From NCBI GenBank assembly GCA_964484385.1, contig CAZAFV010000007.1:11488-75487 (forward strand): a stretch of DNA of 64,000 nucleotides, given 5' to 3'. Origin of the DNA: Poriferisodalis sp964484385 (GTDB taxonomy: Bacteria; Actinomycetota; Acidimicrobiia; Acidimicrobiales; Poriferisodalaceae). Shown here piece after piece: positions 44,128 through 52,300 of the stretch (position 1 is the first letter of the stretch; every line of letters starts with the position of its first letter). Made by a program: the position numbers and the translations under genes. The notes beneath the pieces were generated by a model. The model saw nothing but the letters and a program-made list of their open reading frames with translations, was not told the DNA's origin and did no database searches.

Positions 44128-45222
44128 ATGGCAGCGGCACCGGAGGGAACAGTGTCCCGACTGGCGCAGCCGACCGTGGGGACCCTGCCGCCGCTTGAGC
44201 CCGATGTGCTGGCGCTGCTGCCGGCTTCCGACGAGGCGCCGCGCTGCTCCGCGCACGCTGCCGGCATCGGCACAGACCCTGGCGGGACCGCCATCAGCGC
44301 CCAGGCGGTAGCGCTGGTCGAGACACCGCTGCCCTGGCCAAAGCCGGTCTTCGCCTCCGGCCTGCTCGAAGGGTTCAGACCGATGATCGATCTGGCGACG
44401 GGCCCGACGCGCGTCCTCGCCACGGTGCCGCCGGACGAGCGCACGAGGTCCGATCGGATTCCCGTTGTGCTCCATTCGCGCGCCGGTGCCGGGATCCACT
44501 CCGCGTACTTCGAAGCCGCCGACTCCGCCGGACTGCGCCAGCTCTTCGCACACCTGGAGCGCAAACTGCCATCCGATCCGATTCCAGACGGGCAGGGATT
44601 CGCATCGTTCGGCTGCACCGAAGACGAGCGGGCAGTGCTGATCTGCACCCAGGGGAGCCACGACGTGTGCTGCGGCAGCGAGGGCACCCGCCTCGCAGCC
44701 GACTTCGAAGGAGTTCTGCGTGCGTACCGCCGCGCAGATGTCAACGAGCCCTATCCGGGCGCGCCGACAGCCAGCGGACGGATCTCCGTGTACCGGGTCA
44801 GCCACACCGGGGGGCATCGATTTGCCCCCACCGCAATGACGCTGCCGGACGGCCGCATGTGGGCCGGCATCGAGGCCGGGGAGCTGGCCTCGATCTTGGA
44901 CCGGACCGCAGACGTATCCGCCTTGGCGCCACGCTGTCGCGGCTGGTGGGGGGCTGCAACCGGGCCGGCCCAGGTGGGCGAACGGGCCGTGTTGGCCGAG
45001 ATCGGGTGGTCGCTCGAATCGATCGCGCGTGAGGTGCGCTTCCGACGCACCCCTGACGCCTGGGCAGTCGACGTGATCGCAGCATCCGCGGGACGTTCCT
45101 GGACCGTGACAGTGCACGAAGGGCGGACTGTGCCGACCATTGCGTGCCGTGCGATGGGCGGTTTGCCCGCCAAGCCGGCGACCGAGTTCATCGTTACCGA
45201 CATTCAGGAGCAACGAAGATGA
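44128..45222 (+). CDS. Sucrase/ferredoxin-like family protein
   Basis: From the ATG at 44128 the product has 364 residues. The motif CTQGSHDVCCGSEG near 180 and the later SHTGGHRFAPTAMTLPDG match the Suc_Fer-like family, whose C-x-HDxCC segment resembles thioredoxin-like ferredoxins. The role in bacteria is unclear. Its stop overlaps the ATG of a CaiB gene by ATGA, so it is co-translated with a CoA-transferase, an unexpected pairing. Confidence 0.83.
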   Translation: MAAAPEGTVSRLAQPTVGTLPPLEPDVLALLPASDEAPRCSAHAAGIGTDPGGTAISAQAVALVETPLPWPKPVFASGLLEGFRPMIDLATGPTRVLATVPPDERTRSDRIPVVLHSRAGAGIHSAYFEAADSAGLRQLFAHLERKLPSDPIPDGQGFASFGCTEDERAVLICTQGSHDVCCGSEGTRLAADFEGVLRAYRRADVNEPYPGAPTASGRISVYRVSHTGGHRFAPTAMTLPDGRMWAGIEAGELASILDRTADVSALAPRCRGWWGAATGPAQVGERAVLAEIGWSLESIAREVRFRRTPDAWAVDVIAASAGRSWTVTVHEGRTVPTIACRAMGGLPAKPATEFIVTDIQEQRR

Positions 45223-46442
45223 CATCACCCCTCGAGGGCATCCGCGTCACCGAGTTCGCCAACTTCGCGGCTGCGCCGTCCGCCGTGGCGATCATGGCCG
45301 ACCTCGGTGCCGACGTGATCAAGGTGGAGGCCATCGGCGGCGATCCGATTCGCGGGCTGATGAAGCAGGCCAAAGTGCCCGAGGGCGTCCACAACCCTGA
45401 CGTGGCGTTCCAGTTCATCAATCGGGGCAAGCAGTCGATCCAGTTGAACCTCGAAGATCCCGATGGCTCAGCGATCGCCCGTCGCCTCGTCGCTGCGTCA
45501 GATGTCGTCGTGATGAACCTGCTGCCCGAGCGCCGTGACCGGTTCGGTCTCAACACTGACGATCTGCTCGCGATGAAGCCCGACTTAGTGATCGGCTTGC
45601 TCTCGGGCTATGGCGAGGTCGGCGAGGAGATCGACCGGCCCGGCTATGACGTGACGGCGTTCTTTTCCCGGTCAGGCCTCTACGGCGCCTCGACGCCACC
45701 TGGCGGTGCCCCGCCGCATGCTCGACCCGGTCAGGGAGACCACACCACGAGCCTGGCGTTCTTCGGCGCGATCATGTCCGGGCTGCGGGCCCGAGACGTG
45801 ACCGGCGAGGGCCAGATCGTGGAGTCCTCGCTGCTGCGCACAGCGACATGGACCATCGCCATCGACATGGCCACGTCGCTCGTGGACGGTCGCCCCAACA
45901 CAGAACGGCCCCGCGAGAGCGGCCTGTCGCCGATGCTCGAAGCCTTCGAGTGCGCAGACGGGCGCTGGCTGCACTTCACGATGCCCGACACCGGTGATGC
46001 GTGGGAGCGCTTCTGCAAGGCCATCGAGCGGGAGGATCTGCTGTCCAACCCCGACTACCAGACCGGCCGGCAGCGCTTCAGGGCCATGCGCGCCCTGCTC
46101 GCTGACATCGACGACACGCTCAAGTCGCAGCCATCGGACTACTGGATGCCCCGCCTCGACGAACACCGCTGCATCTGGGCGCCCATCAACGACACAGCCC
46201 AAGCAGCACAGGATCCGCAGGTGCGCGCTACCGGCGCGTTCGAGACCATCCACCATCCCGAGACCGGCGATTTCGAGACGGTTGCTGCGCCGTTCCGGAT
46301 GCACAACTCGCCCGACGTGGGCGTGCGCGGACCGGCCCCGCGAGCCGGTGAGCACACCGCAGCGGTGCTGTCCGAGGTACTGGGGCTCGGCGATGACGAG
46401 ATTGCGGACCTGACCGAGCGGGGCGTCGTCGCCTCGGACTGA
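45219..46442 (+). CDS. CaiB/BaiF CoA-transferase
   Basis: The 407-aa product is a standard single-domain class III CoA-transferase: LEGIRVTEFANFAAAPSA, ADLGADVIKVEAIGGDPIRG, and PGYDVTAFF carrying the catalytic Asp. The ATG at 45219 overlaps the previous stop. Unlike the two-domain protein at 5649-8111 the active-site Asp is present. Substrate unknown. Confidence 0.92.
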   Translation: MTSPLEGIRVTEFANFAAAPSAVAIMADLGADVIKVEAIGGDPIRGLMKQAKVPEGVHNPDVAFQFINRGKQSIQLNLEDPDGSAIARRLVAASDVVVMNLLPERRDRFGLNTDDLLAMKPDLVIGLLSGYGEVGEEIDRPGYDVTAFFSRSGLYGASTPPGGAPPHARPGQGDHTTSLAFFGAIMSGLRARDVTGEGQIVESSLLRTATWTIAIDMATSLVDGRPNTERPRESGLSPMLEAFECADGRWLHFTMPDTGDAWERFCKAIEREDLLSNPDYQTGRQRFRAMRALLADIDDTLKSQPSDYWMPRLDEHRCIWAPINDTAQAAQDPQVRATGAFETIHHPETGDFETVAAPFRMHNSPDVGVRGPAPRAGEHTAAVLSEVLGLGDDEIADLTERGVVASD

Positions 46443-46448
46443 ACGTGC

Positions 46449-46488
46449 CGCGGTGCCTCGCCGGCCTTCGGCCGCCGAGGGAACCGCG
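46449..46488. terminator. Bidirectional hairpin between convergent genes
   Basis: CTCGCCGGCC and GGCCGCCGAG pair with one mismatch around TTC, and the outer CGCGGT / ACCGCG extends the stem. It lies between the converging stops of the CaiB gene (46442) and shikimate kinase (46499), as expected for a shared terminator. Confidence 0.6.
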
Positions 46489-46498
46489 CTGTCTCAGG

Positions 46499-47020
46499 TC
46501 AGACCCCGAGGCGTTCGATGATGTCTGCCGCTATGTCCCGTGGTGGACGGCCCGTTGTGCGGACTTGCTCGAACTGCCCGTAGCCAGCCGCCCGCTCGTC
46601 CAAGAGGCGAGCGACTGCGGCAGCCGGATCGTCGCCCGAGAGCAGCGGCCGCACAGGTCCATCGACATCGGCTCGCAAGCGGCGGATGATCTCATCCGTA
46701 CTGGCGACGAGGCAGAAGACCCGACCTGCGACGGTCAGCGCATCGGCATTTGCCCGATCGAGCAGCATCCGGCCGCCGGTGGCGATGACGTGGTGCCGGC
46801 TGCGGGCAACTTCGGCAGCCACCTCCCGCTCAATTGCTCGGAAACCACTCTCGCCCTGCTCGGCAAAGATGGCGTCGATGGGCCCATGCCGGGCCACGAT
46901 CACGTCATCGGTGTCCACGAACGCCCAGCCCAGCTCGCGCGCAATGAGCCGGCCCACGGTCGTCTTGCCCGTTCCCATGAAGCCGGTCAGCACCACGTTC
47001 TGATCGGAGGCTCGTGTCAC
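46499..47020 (-). CDS. aroK: Shikimate kinase
   Basis: The 173-aa product has the usual length. Walker A GFMGTGKTT is at 13-21, then VDTDDVIVARHG for shikimate binding, FRAIEREV, and ATGGRMLLD. It phosphorylates shikimate in aromatic amino-acid synthesis. No other aro gene is adjacent, which is unusual because aroK commonly sits beside aroB. The arginine-rich AAGYGQFEQV end is normal for the family. Confidence 0.9.
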   Translation of the reverse strand: MTRASDQNVVLTGFMGTGKTTVGRLIARELGWAFVDTDDVIVARHGPIDAIFAEQGESGFRAIEREVAAEVARSRHHVIATGGRMLLDRANADALTVAGRVFCLVASTDEIIRRLRADVDGPVRPLLSGDDPAAAVARLLDERAAGYGQFEQVRTTGRPPRDIAADIIERLGV

Positions 47021-47204
47021 GGGTTCACGCTAGAGACGGTCGGCGCCATGGCGGCGACGCAGCGAAGCTCAACGCGAACATCGCGCAAACATCGGCCAAC
47101 GATGCCGCGACATCGCTTGATCCCTCGCACGGCCGCCGCTTACCTACGACGCTGAGCCGGATGCCGCGCCGGTGCCGATGCGCGGTCGTAGCCCAGGAGC
47201 GCCC

Positions 47205-47909
47205 TTGTCCACCAACTCGACCCCGGACGGCACCGCGCCGCACAACTTCACTGCGGAAGATCACGAGATCGGCTTGCCGGAATTCACGACCGAGCAGCTG
47301 CTGCTGATCAAGCAGGGCGCGGCCAGGCTTCGCGACGAGTTCGAAGGCGTCTTCAACGCCGAGACCATCGAGCGCTACATGGTTGATTCGCGAACCAAGC
47401 TGAAGGCCGGTGCCCGGTTGCTGGACTGGCTGCCGCTGCTGATCGAGCGCTTCACGCGCGACCGGCTGCGTGCGCTCAAGCGGCTCGAGGTCGGATCGCT
47501 GGACGTGCCAGCGGTGCTGTTTCTGTGCACCCACAACGCCGGCCGGTCTCAGATGGCGGCAGGTTGGTTGCGGCACCTCGCCGGCAGCCGCGTCGACGTG
47601 TTCTCCGGCGGTTCGGATCCCGGGCTCGAGACCAACGCTGCCGTCATCGAGGCCATGGGCGAGATCGGCATTGACATCACCGGTGAGTACCCCAAGCCGT
47701 GGACCGATGAGATTGCCCGGGCCGCCGACGTCATCGTCACGATGGGCTGCGGCGATGCCTGCCCCATCTTTGCGGGCAAGCGCTACGAAGACTGGGAACT
47801 CACCGACCCCGCCGGCCAGCCGATCGAGGTCGTACGCGGGGTACGCGACGACATCGGCCAACGTGTCGGCGCGCTGCTCGCAACGCTGAATATCCCTGCG
47901 GCGGCCTAG
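47205..47909 (+). CDS. ArsC-like low-molecular-weight phosphatase with N-terminal helical domain
   Basis: The TTG at 47205 is favoured by AGGAG just upstream (an ATG at 47172 gives 11 more residues). The 234-aa product has an N-terminal helical region (about 15-95, three-helix dimerisation type) and a C-terminal thioredoxin-coupled arsenate reductase/LMW phosphatase domain: loop LFLCTHNAGRSQMA with CX5R, MGCGDACPIF, and WELTDPAG. It may reduce arsenate. No ars genes are nearby. Confidence 0.83.
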   Translation: MSTNSTPDGTAPHNFTAEDHEIGLPEFTTEQLLLIKQGAARLRDEFEGVFNAETIERYMVDSRTKLKAGARLLDWLPLLIERFTRDRLRALKRLEVGSLDVPAVLFLCTHNAGRSQMAAGWLRHLAGSRVDVFSGGSDPGLETNAAVIEAMGEIGIDITGEYPKPWTDEIARAADVIVTMGCGDACPIFAGKRYEDWELTDPAGQPIEVVRGVRDDIGQRVGALLATLNIPAAA

Positions 47910-47913
47910 TCAC

Positions 47914-47929
47914 TGCGCCAGGCGGCGCA
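47914..47929. terminator. Small hairpin between convergent genes
   Basis: TGCGCC and GGCGCA pair perfectly around AGGC, between the stop at 47909 and the opposing stop at 47940. The stem is short and there is no T-run. Confidence 0.3.
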
Positions 47930-47939
47930 CGTCGCAGCG

Positions 47940-49538
47940 CTACGAGGCGACTGCAGTAGTCGAAGGGCCTTGCGGCTGCAGGCCGATCGGGAAGGCGTCG
48001 CGGACGGCGGCGTCGATGGCGGGGCTGATGTGCGACGGCCAGTGGCTCTCGAGCGTGGCCACCACATGGTCGTGGGCCACATCGTGCGCGGCCCGGCTGC
48101 CCGCCTCGGTCCAGTCCTCGGGAGTGTCCCGGTTGGACACCAGCGGGTAGAGGTACTCGGTTTCCATGAGCTCGAGTGTCTGCGGCGAGCCCAGGAAGTG
48201 GCCCGGCCCGGCGATGACCTCGCCGATGAGCTCAGCCGACAAGGTGTCAGGGTTCACCTCGATGCCGCGCACCGTGCGGTTGATGGCACCGAGCATGTCG
48301 TTGTCGATCACCAGCGCCTCGTGCGAGCACGCCAGCAGGCTCGCCAGCATCCCCGCCGACTCATAGACGATGTTCGCTCCCGCATGGCCGGCCAGCCCTA
48401 CGTTCAGGCCCTTCTCATAGCCGGCCTGGGCGTCGTTCACCTTGGAGTCGGTCATTCCCGCCGCCACGCCGGTGGGCAGCCCGAGCCAGTGGCCCACTTC
48501 GGCCGCTGCGGCATTGAGGATTCCCTCCTCGCCCGATCCCCCGCTCATGGCACCGGTGCGCAGGTCGGACACGAACGGCCACAAGCCCAGCAGGCAGGGA
48601 TGGCCCGGCGACAGCAGGTTCACGAAGGTCAACCCCCCGAGACACTCGGCCACCGCCTGCGCCAGAGCGCCAGCGAGCGCCGCAGGCGCAGTGGCACCGG
48701 CCTGCAGCGCCGACAGCAGGTTGATAGGCATGCCCGTTATCACCTGCGCGAAGAGGCATATCGCAGAGTCGTATTCAAAGCGCAGCGGTGGCACGACGAA
48801 CGTGTTGTTCGCCGCGATGAACGGGCGCTTCGCGAACTCGCCCTCGCCTCCCAGCACGAGGTCGAACATCTCGACCGACTCGTACACCCACTCGGGCTCG
48901 AACCACGACGATCCGCCCGGCTTGGTGGTGCTGCACATCACTGCGTACGCAGTGGTCATGTCGAGGTCACGGGTCTCGACCATGTCGCGTGCCACCACCG
49001 TGCGCACGTAGAAGTGCAGGTTGTCGAGCGTGTCGACCAAGCGGCCGCAGTCGTACACGTCCTGCGCGAGCGAATCGCGGAACGTGCCGGTCTCGTGGTC
49101 GTACATCATCACCGCAGCGCCGGACGTGCCGAAATAGACATGCTCGCCGCCCACGTGCACCGACTGATCGTCGTCGAAGCCGTGCCAGATCCACTCCTTG
49201 GCCGCCGTCTCGATGGCGCGTTCCACGACACCGCGAGGCAGGTGAATGCGTCCGTTGTCGTCGACCCACCCGCCCACAGGCGTCGCCGCCTCGACGAACT
49301 CGTCGAGGGGATCGCCCATGCCGACGTCTTCGAGCAGCCCGAGTGCGGTGTCGTACACCTGCTGCATGTCGCTCTCGGTCAGCGGTTTGAATCGACCCGC
49401 GGGCAGGCCGGGGCGAACTGGCCTGCGATCGCGCTCAGGTGCTGCTTCGCGGACGGCGATGCGGCCGGCGCGGCCGCCGCCGCGGCGCCGGCGGGGTGCC
49501 TCAGCAGTCTCGGGTGACGGTGCAGCCGTGTCAGACAT
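47940..49538 (-). CDS. MttB-family (trimethylamine methyltransferase-like) protein, no pyrrolysine
   Basis: The 532-aa product belongs to the MttB superfamily: LGLLEDVGMGDPLDEFVEAA, YFGTSGAAVMMYD, TTAYAVMCSTTKPG, and MLASLLACSHEALVIDNDMLG. The frame has no internal TAG, so it is a non-pyrrolysine member, like the glycine-betaine methyltransferase type. A basic Arg/Gly N-terminus (about 14-40) is unusual. It sits 102 bases downstream of a dimethylglycine dehydrogenase-like gene, so demethylation of a quaternary amine is likely. No corrinoid protein gene is visible in the window. Confidence 0.88.
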   Translation of the reverse strand: MSDTAAPSPETAEAPRRRRGGGRAGRIAVREAAPERDRRPVRPGLPAGRFKPLTESDMQQVYDTALGLLEDVGMGDPLDEFVEAATPVGGWVDDNGRIHLPRGVVERAIETAAKEWIWHGFDDDQSVHVGGEHVYFGTSGAAVMMYDHETGTFRDSLAQDVYDCGRLVDTLDNLHFYVRTVVARDMVETRDLDMTTAYAVMCSTTKPGGSSWFEPEWVYESVEMFDLVLGGEGEFAKRPFIAANNTFVVPPLRFEYDSAICLFAQVITGMPINLLSALQAGATAPAALAGALAQAVAECLGGLTFVNLLSPGHPCLLGLWPFVSDLRTGAMSGGSGEEGILNAAAAEVGHWLGLPTGVAAGMTDSKVNDAQAGYEKGLNVGLAGHAGANIVYESAGMLASLLACSHEALVIDNDMLGAINRTVRGIEVNPDTLSAELIGEVIAGPGHFLGSPQTLELMETEYLYPLVSNRDTPEDWTEAGSRAAHDVAHDHVVATLESHWPSHISPAIDAAVRDAFPIGLQPQGPSTTAVAS

Positions 49539-49640
49539 CTCCTGCCGGCACCTCCTGGGGCAATCTGTGTTGTGAGTGGCGGTGTACGCCGGGTCCTTGT
49601 GGTTCAGGGTCAGCGATGCGACAGCGCAGCCATGTCGGGT

Positions 49641-52151
49641 TCAGGCGCGCAGCGCCGCATTGCGTGGGTCGTAGGCCGCTTCGGCGAGCACTGTCGCGGT
49701 GCGCCGTTCGCCGAGCAGGTCAAGCTCGAAGGTGCTGCCGGGGGCTTCGAACCCGGGGTCGACGTACACGAAGGCCAAGCTGCGGCCCACGGTGTGTCCC
49801 CAGGCACCGCTCGTGCCGATGCCCATGGGCTCGTCGCTGCCCGGCGCAAAGGCCGGCTCGTTGCCGCGGACGTCGTTGCCCATCGGGCCCATCTCGGTGT
49901 CCACCTCGCAGTACACGAGCACCATGGACAACGGCTCGCCCTGCTGCTCAGATTCCCGGCGAGCCTGTGCCGCGTCACGACCGAGGAAGGGACGGCTGTA
50001 GTCCACGAAGCGCCCGAGTCGGGCCTCAACCGGCGTGATCTCGGTGGTCAGCTCGCTGCCCCATGCCTTGTAGGCCTTCTCGATGCGCATGACGTTCATG
50101 GCGTAGCTGCCGAAGTGCACCAGGCCGTGGGGCTCGCCGGCTTCGGCGACCGCGTCATACACGCGGGCCAGTTCGCCCATCGGGCAGTGCAGCTCCCAGC
50201 CCAGTTCGCCGACGTAGGACACCCGCAGCGCGATGACGGGCACGCCTGCCACCGAGATCTCCTGGGCAGTCAGCCAGCTGAATGCGTCGTTGCTGAGGTC
50301 GGCGTCGGTCACCGGCGACAGCACGTCACGTGCACGCGGGCCGGTCACCCCCAAGATGGCGGTGCTGTCGGTGGCGTCGCGCACACTCACCTGCTCGTCG
50401 GCCTCGACGTGATCGCGCAGCCAGTCCAAGTCGTGGCTCTGGCCCATGATCGCGGAGGCCAGCCAGAACCGGTCCGGCGCCAGCCGTGCAATGGTCATCT
50501 CGCACTCGATGCCGCCCAGCTCGGTGAGCATGTGGGTCAGGCGGATGCCGCCGTCGCGCCCGGGCAGGCGGTTGGCCGACAGCCGATCCAGCAGGGCGGC
50601 CGCATCGGGCCCGGTCACCTCGAACTTGGCGAAGGCGCTGAGGTCGGCCACTCCGACGCGCTCGCGAACGCCGCGCACCTCGGCGCCGACGATGTCATGC
50701 GCGTTGGAGCGACGGAACGAGTGCGCTTCAGGCGTGCCGCCGGGCGAAAAGTACTGGGGGCGCTCCCACCCGTAGATCTCCTGCCACTGCGCGCCCAGCG
50801 CGTCGAAGCGGCCCCATAGCGGCGTGGTTTTGACCGGCCTGCCAGCGGCTCGCTGCTCCCCCGGCAGCCGCACTTGGTACATCTCGTGGTACTCGTCGAG
50901 CGCCTTCTCCAGCGCGAACTGCGACTTGGGGCCGGTGTGGTCGCCGAAGCGGCGCGGATCCATGGCGCGCACGTTGATCTCGGTCTGGCCGTGAACCATC
51001 CACTGCGCCAGGAACTTCCCGGCACCCGGGCCTTGGGTGATGCCGATGGATGCCCCGTTGCAGTGCCAGTAGTTGCGCACCCCCGGTGCGGGCCCCATGA
51101 GATAGCCCGAGTCGGGGGTGTGGGTGATCGGTCCCGACACAACTTGCTTGATGCCCGCGTCGGACAGCACGCCGATGCGCTGCTCGGCGAAGCCAAGGCA
51201 CTCTTCGAGCACGTCGAGGTTCTCTCCGGGCAGGTGGAAGTGCAGGTCCCAGTCGATGCCGTCGACGCCGTAGGACCGGGAGCCAGACATCTCGTACGGC
51301 CCGATGAGCAGGCCGTCGATCTCTTGGCGGTAGTAGCAGGAGGCGCGGGGATCGCGCACCACTGGCAGCTCGAAATCGAGGGCTTCGACTTCGGGCACGG
51401 TCTCGGTCACCAAGTACTGGTGGATGACCGACACGATCGGAACGTCGAGCCCGATCATGGCGCCGAGCTGGGGTGCGTAGTGCCCGGCGGCATTCACGAC
51501 GTGCTCGCAGTGGATGGTGTCCTGCTCGTCGCGGCCGTTCGAACCGTTGCGGCGGCGGGCCGGATCGGCACCGCCGCGCACGATCGTGACATCCCAGCTG
51601 CCGTCGGGGCGCTGGGACATGCCGGTCACCAGCGTGTGGCGCATGATGCGGCAGCCGAGGTCGCGGGCACCCTTGGCCATGGCGTTCGTGCAGCTCGACG
51701 GATCGGTCCAGCCGTCATGGGGCGTGTAGAAACCGAGTCGCACGTCGTCGAGATCGGTCAGCAGCGGGTGCCGTTCGGCAATCTCAGCAGGCCCGATCAG
51801 GTGCGACTCCACGCCGATCTGGGTGAGCATGGCGTGGACGTAGTGGTGCCAGTCGGCCTCGTCGGCCGTGCGCGCCAGCCGGATGGCGCCGCAGCCGTGC
51901 CAGCCCGCTGACAGTCCTGTCTCGGCTTCGAGGCGCGGGTAGAGCGCCACCGCCTCCTGGTGCACCTTGGCCATGTTGAGATCGCCGATGAAGTTCGGGA
52001 TCAGGCCGGCCGCGTGCCAGGTGGACCCAGAGGTCAGCTCGCCTTTCTCGACCAGGATCGTGTCGGTCCAGCCTTCGTGCGCGAGGGCATACAGCAGGCC
52101 GGCCCCCATCGCGCCGCCGCCGATGATGACGCATTGCGCTTGTTCAGGCAT
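49641..52151 (-). CDS. FAD-dependent dimethylglycine/sarcosine dehydrogenase-like protein
   Basis: The 836-aa product has an N-terminal FAD domain (VIIGGGAMGAGLLYALAHEG; STWHAAGLIPNF) and a C-terminal GcvT/aminomethyltransferase region with folate-binding character (about 430-836; YVGELGWELHCPMGE, VSYVGE). It probably oxidises a methylated amine and passes the one-carbon unit to tetrahydrofolate. It is upstream of the MttB-family gene on the same strand, in the order expected for betaine to dimethylglycine to sarcosine. Confidence 0.9.
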   Translation of the reverse strand: MPEQAQCVIIGGGAMGAGLLYALAHEGWTDTILVEKGELTSGSTWHAAGLIPNFIGDLNMAKVHQEAVALYPRLEAETGLSAGWHGCGAIRLARTADEADWHHYVHAMLTQIGVESHLIGPAEIAERHPLLTDLDDVRLGFYTPHDGWTDPSSCTNAMAKGARDLGCRIMRHTLVTGMSQRPDGSWDVTIVRGGADPARRRNGSNGRDEQDTIHCEHVVNAAGHYAPQLGAMIGLDVPIVSVIHQYLVTETVPEVEALDFELPVVRDPRASCYYRQEIDGLLIGPYEMSGSRSYGVDGIDWDLHFHLPGENLDVLEECLGFAEQRIGVLSDAGIKQVVSGPITHTPDSGYLMGPAPGVRNYWHCNGASIGITQGPGAGKFLAQWMVHGQTEINVRAMDPRRFGDHTGPKSQFALEKALDEYHEMYQVRLPGEQRAAGRPVKTTPLWGRFDALGAQWQEIYGWERPQYFSPGGTPEAHSFRRSNAHDIVGAEVRGVRERVGVADLSAFAKFEVTGPDAAALLDRLSANRLPGRDGGIRLTHMLTELGGIECEMTIARLAPDRFWLASAIMGQSHDLDWLRDHVEADEQVSVRDATDSTAILGVTGPRARDVLSPVTDADLSNDAFSWLTAQEISVAGVPVIALRVSYVGELGWELHCPMGELARVYDAVAEAGEPHGLVHFGSYAMNVMRIEKAYKAWGSELTTEITPVEARLGRFVDYSRPFLGRDAAQARRESEQQGEPLSMVLVYCEVDTEMGPMGNDVRGNEPAFAPGSDEPMGIGTSGAWGHTVGRSLAFVYVDPGFEAPGSTFELDLLGERRTATVLAEAAYDPRNAALRA

Positions 52152-52214
52152 GCTCAGCGATGCCGGGCCTGCTCAGACATACACAGGTCCCCATTTGTCC
52201 GGGCCAAAGGTGAG

Positions 52215-52232
52215 CCGAACCCCCCGGTTCGG
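52215..52232 (-). terminator. Hairpin after the ATPase-DUF4143 gene (second of two)
   Basis: CCGAACC and GGTTCGG pair perfectly around CCCC, about 70-85 bases past the stop at 52301 in the direction of transcription. It may help end that transcript or act in the leader of the next gene. Confidence 0.35.
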
Positions 52233-52250
52233 GCCCCGTGGCATGCCGAC

Positions 52251-52286
52251 GTGGTGCGCGCAAATTACCACCGCTCCGCGCACCAC
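52251..52286 (-). terminator. Hairpin after the ATPase-DUF4143 gene (first of two)
   Basis: GTGGTGCGCG (52251-52260) and CGCGCACCAC (52277-52286) are perfect 10-base arms with a 16-base loop. They lie 15 bases past the stop of the gene ending at 52301, a natural terminator place, and 100 bases before the next start. Confidence 0.4.
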
Positions 52287-52300
52287 TGCGCGCATTCTCG

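Noticed and set aside
47970..49517. Long open frame opposite the MttB-family gene (515 codons)
   Set aside because: Antisense shadow: no domain, composition typical of reverse reading of a GC-rich gene.
47940..49538. Possible pyrrolysine-containing trimethylamine methyltransferase
   Set aside because: The 532-codon frame contains no TAG; it is the non-pyrrolysine MttB type.
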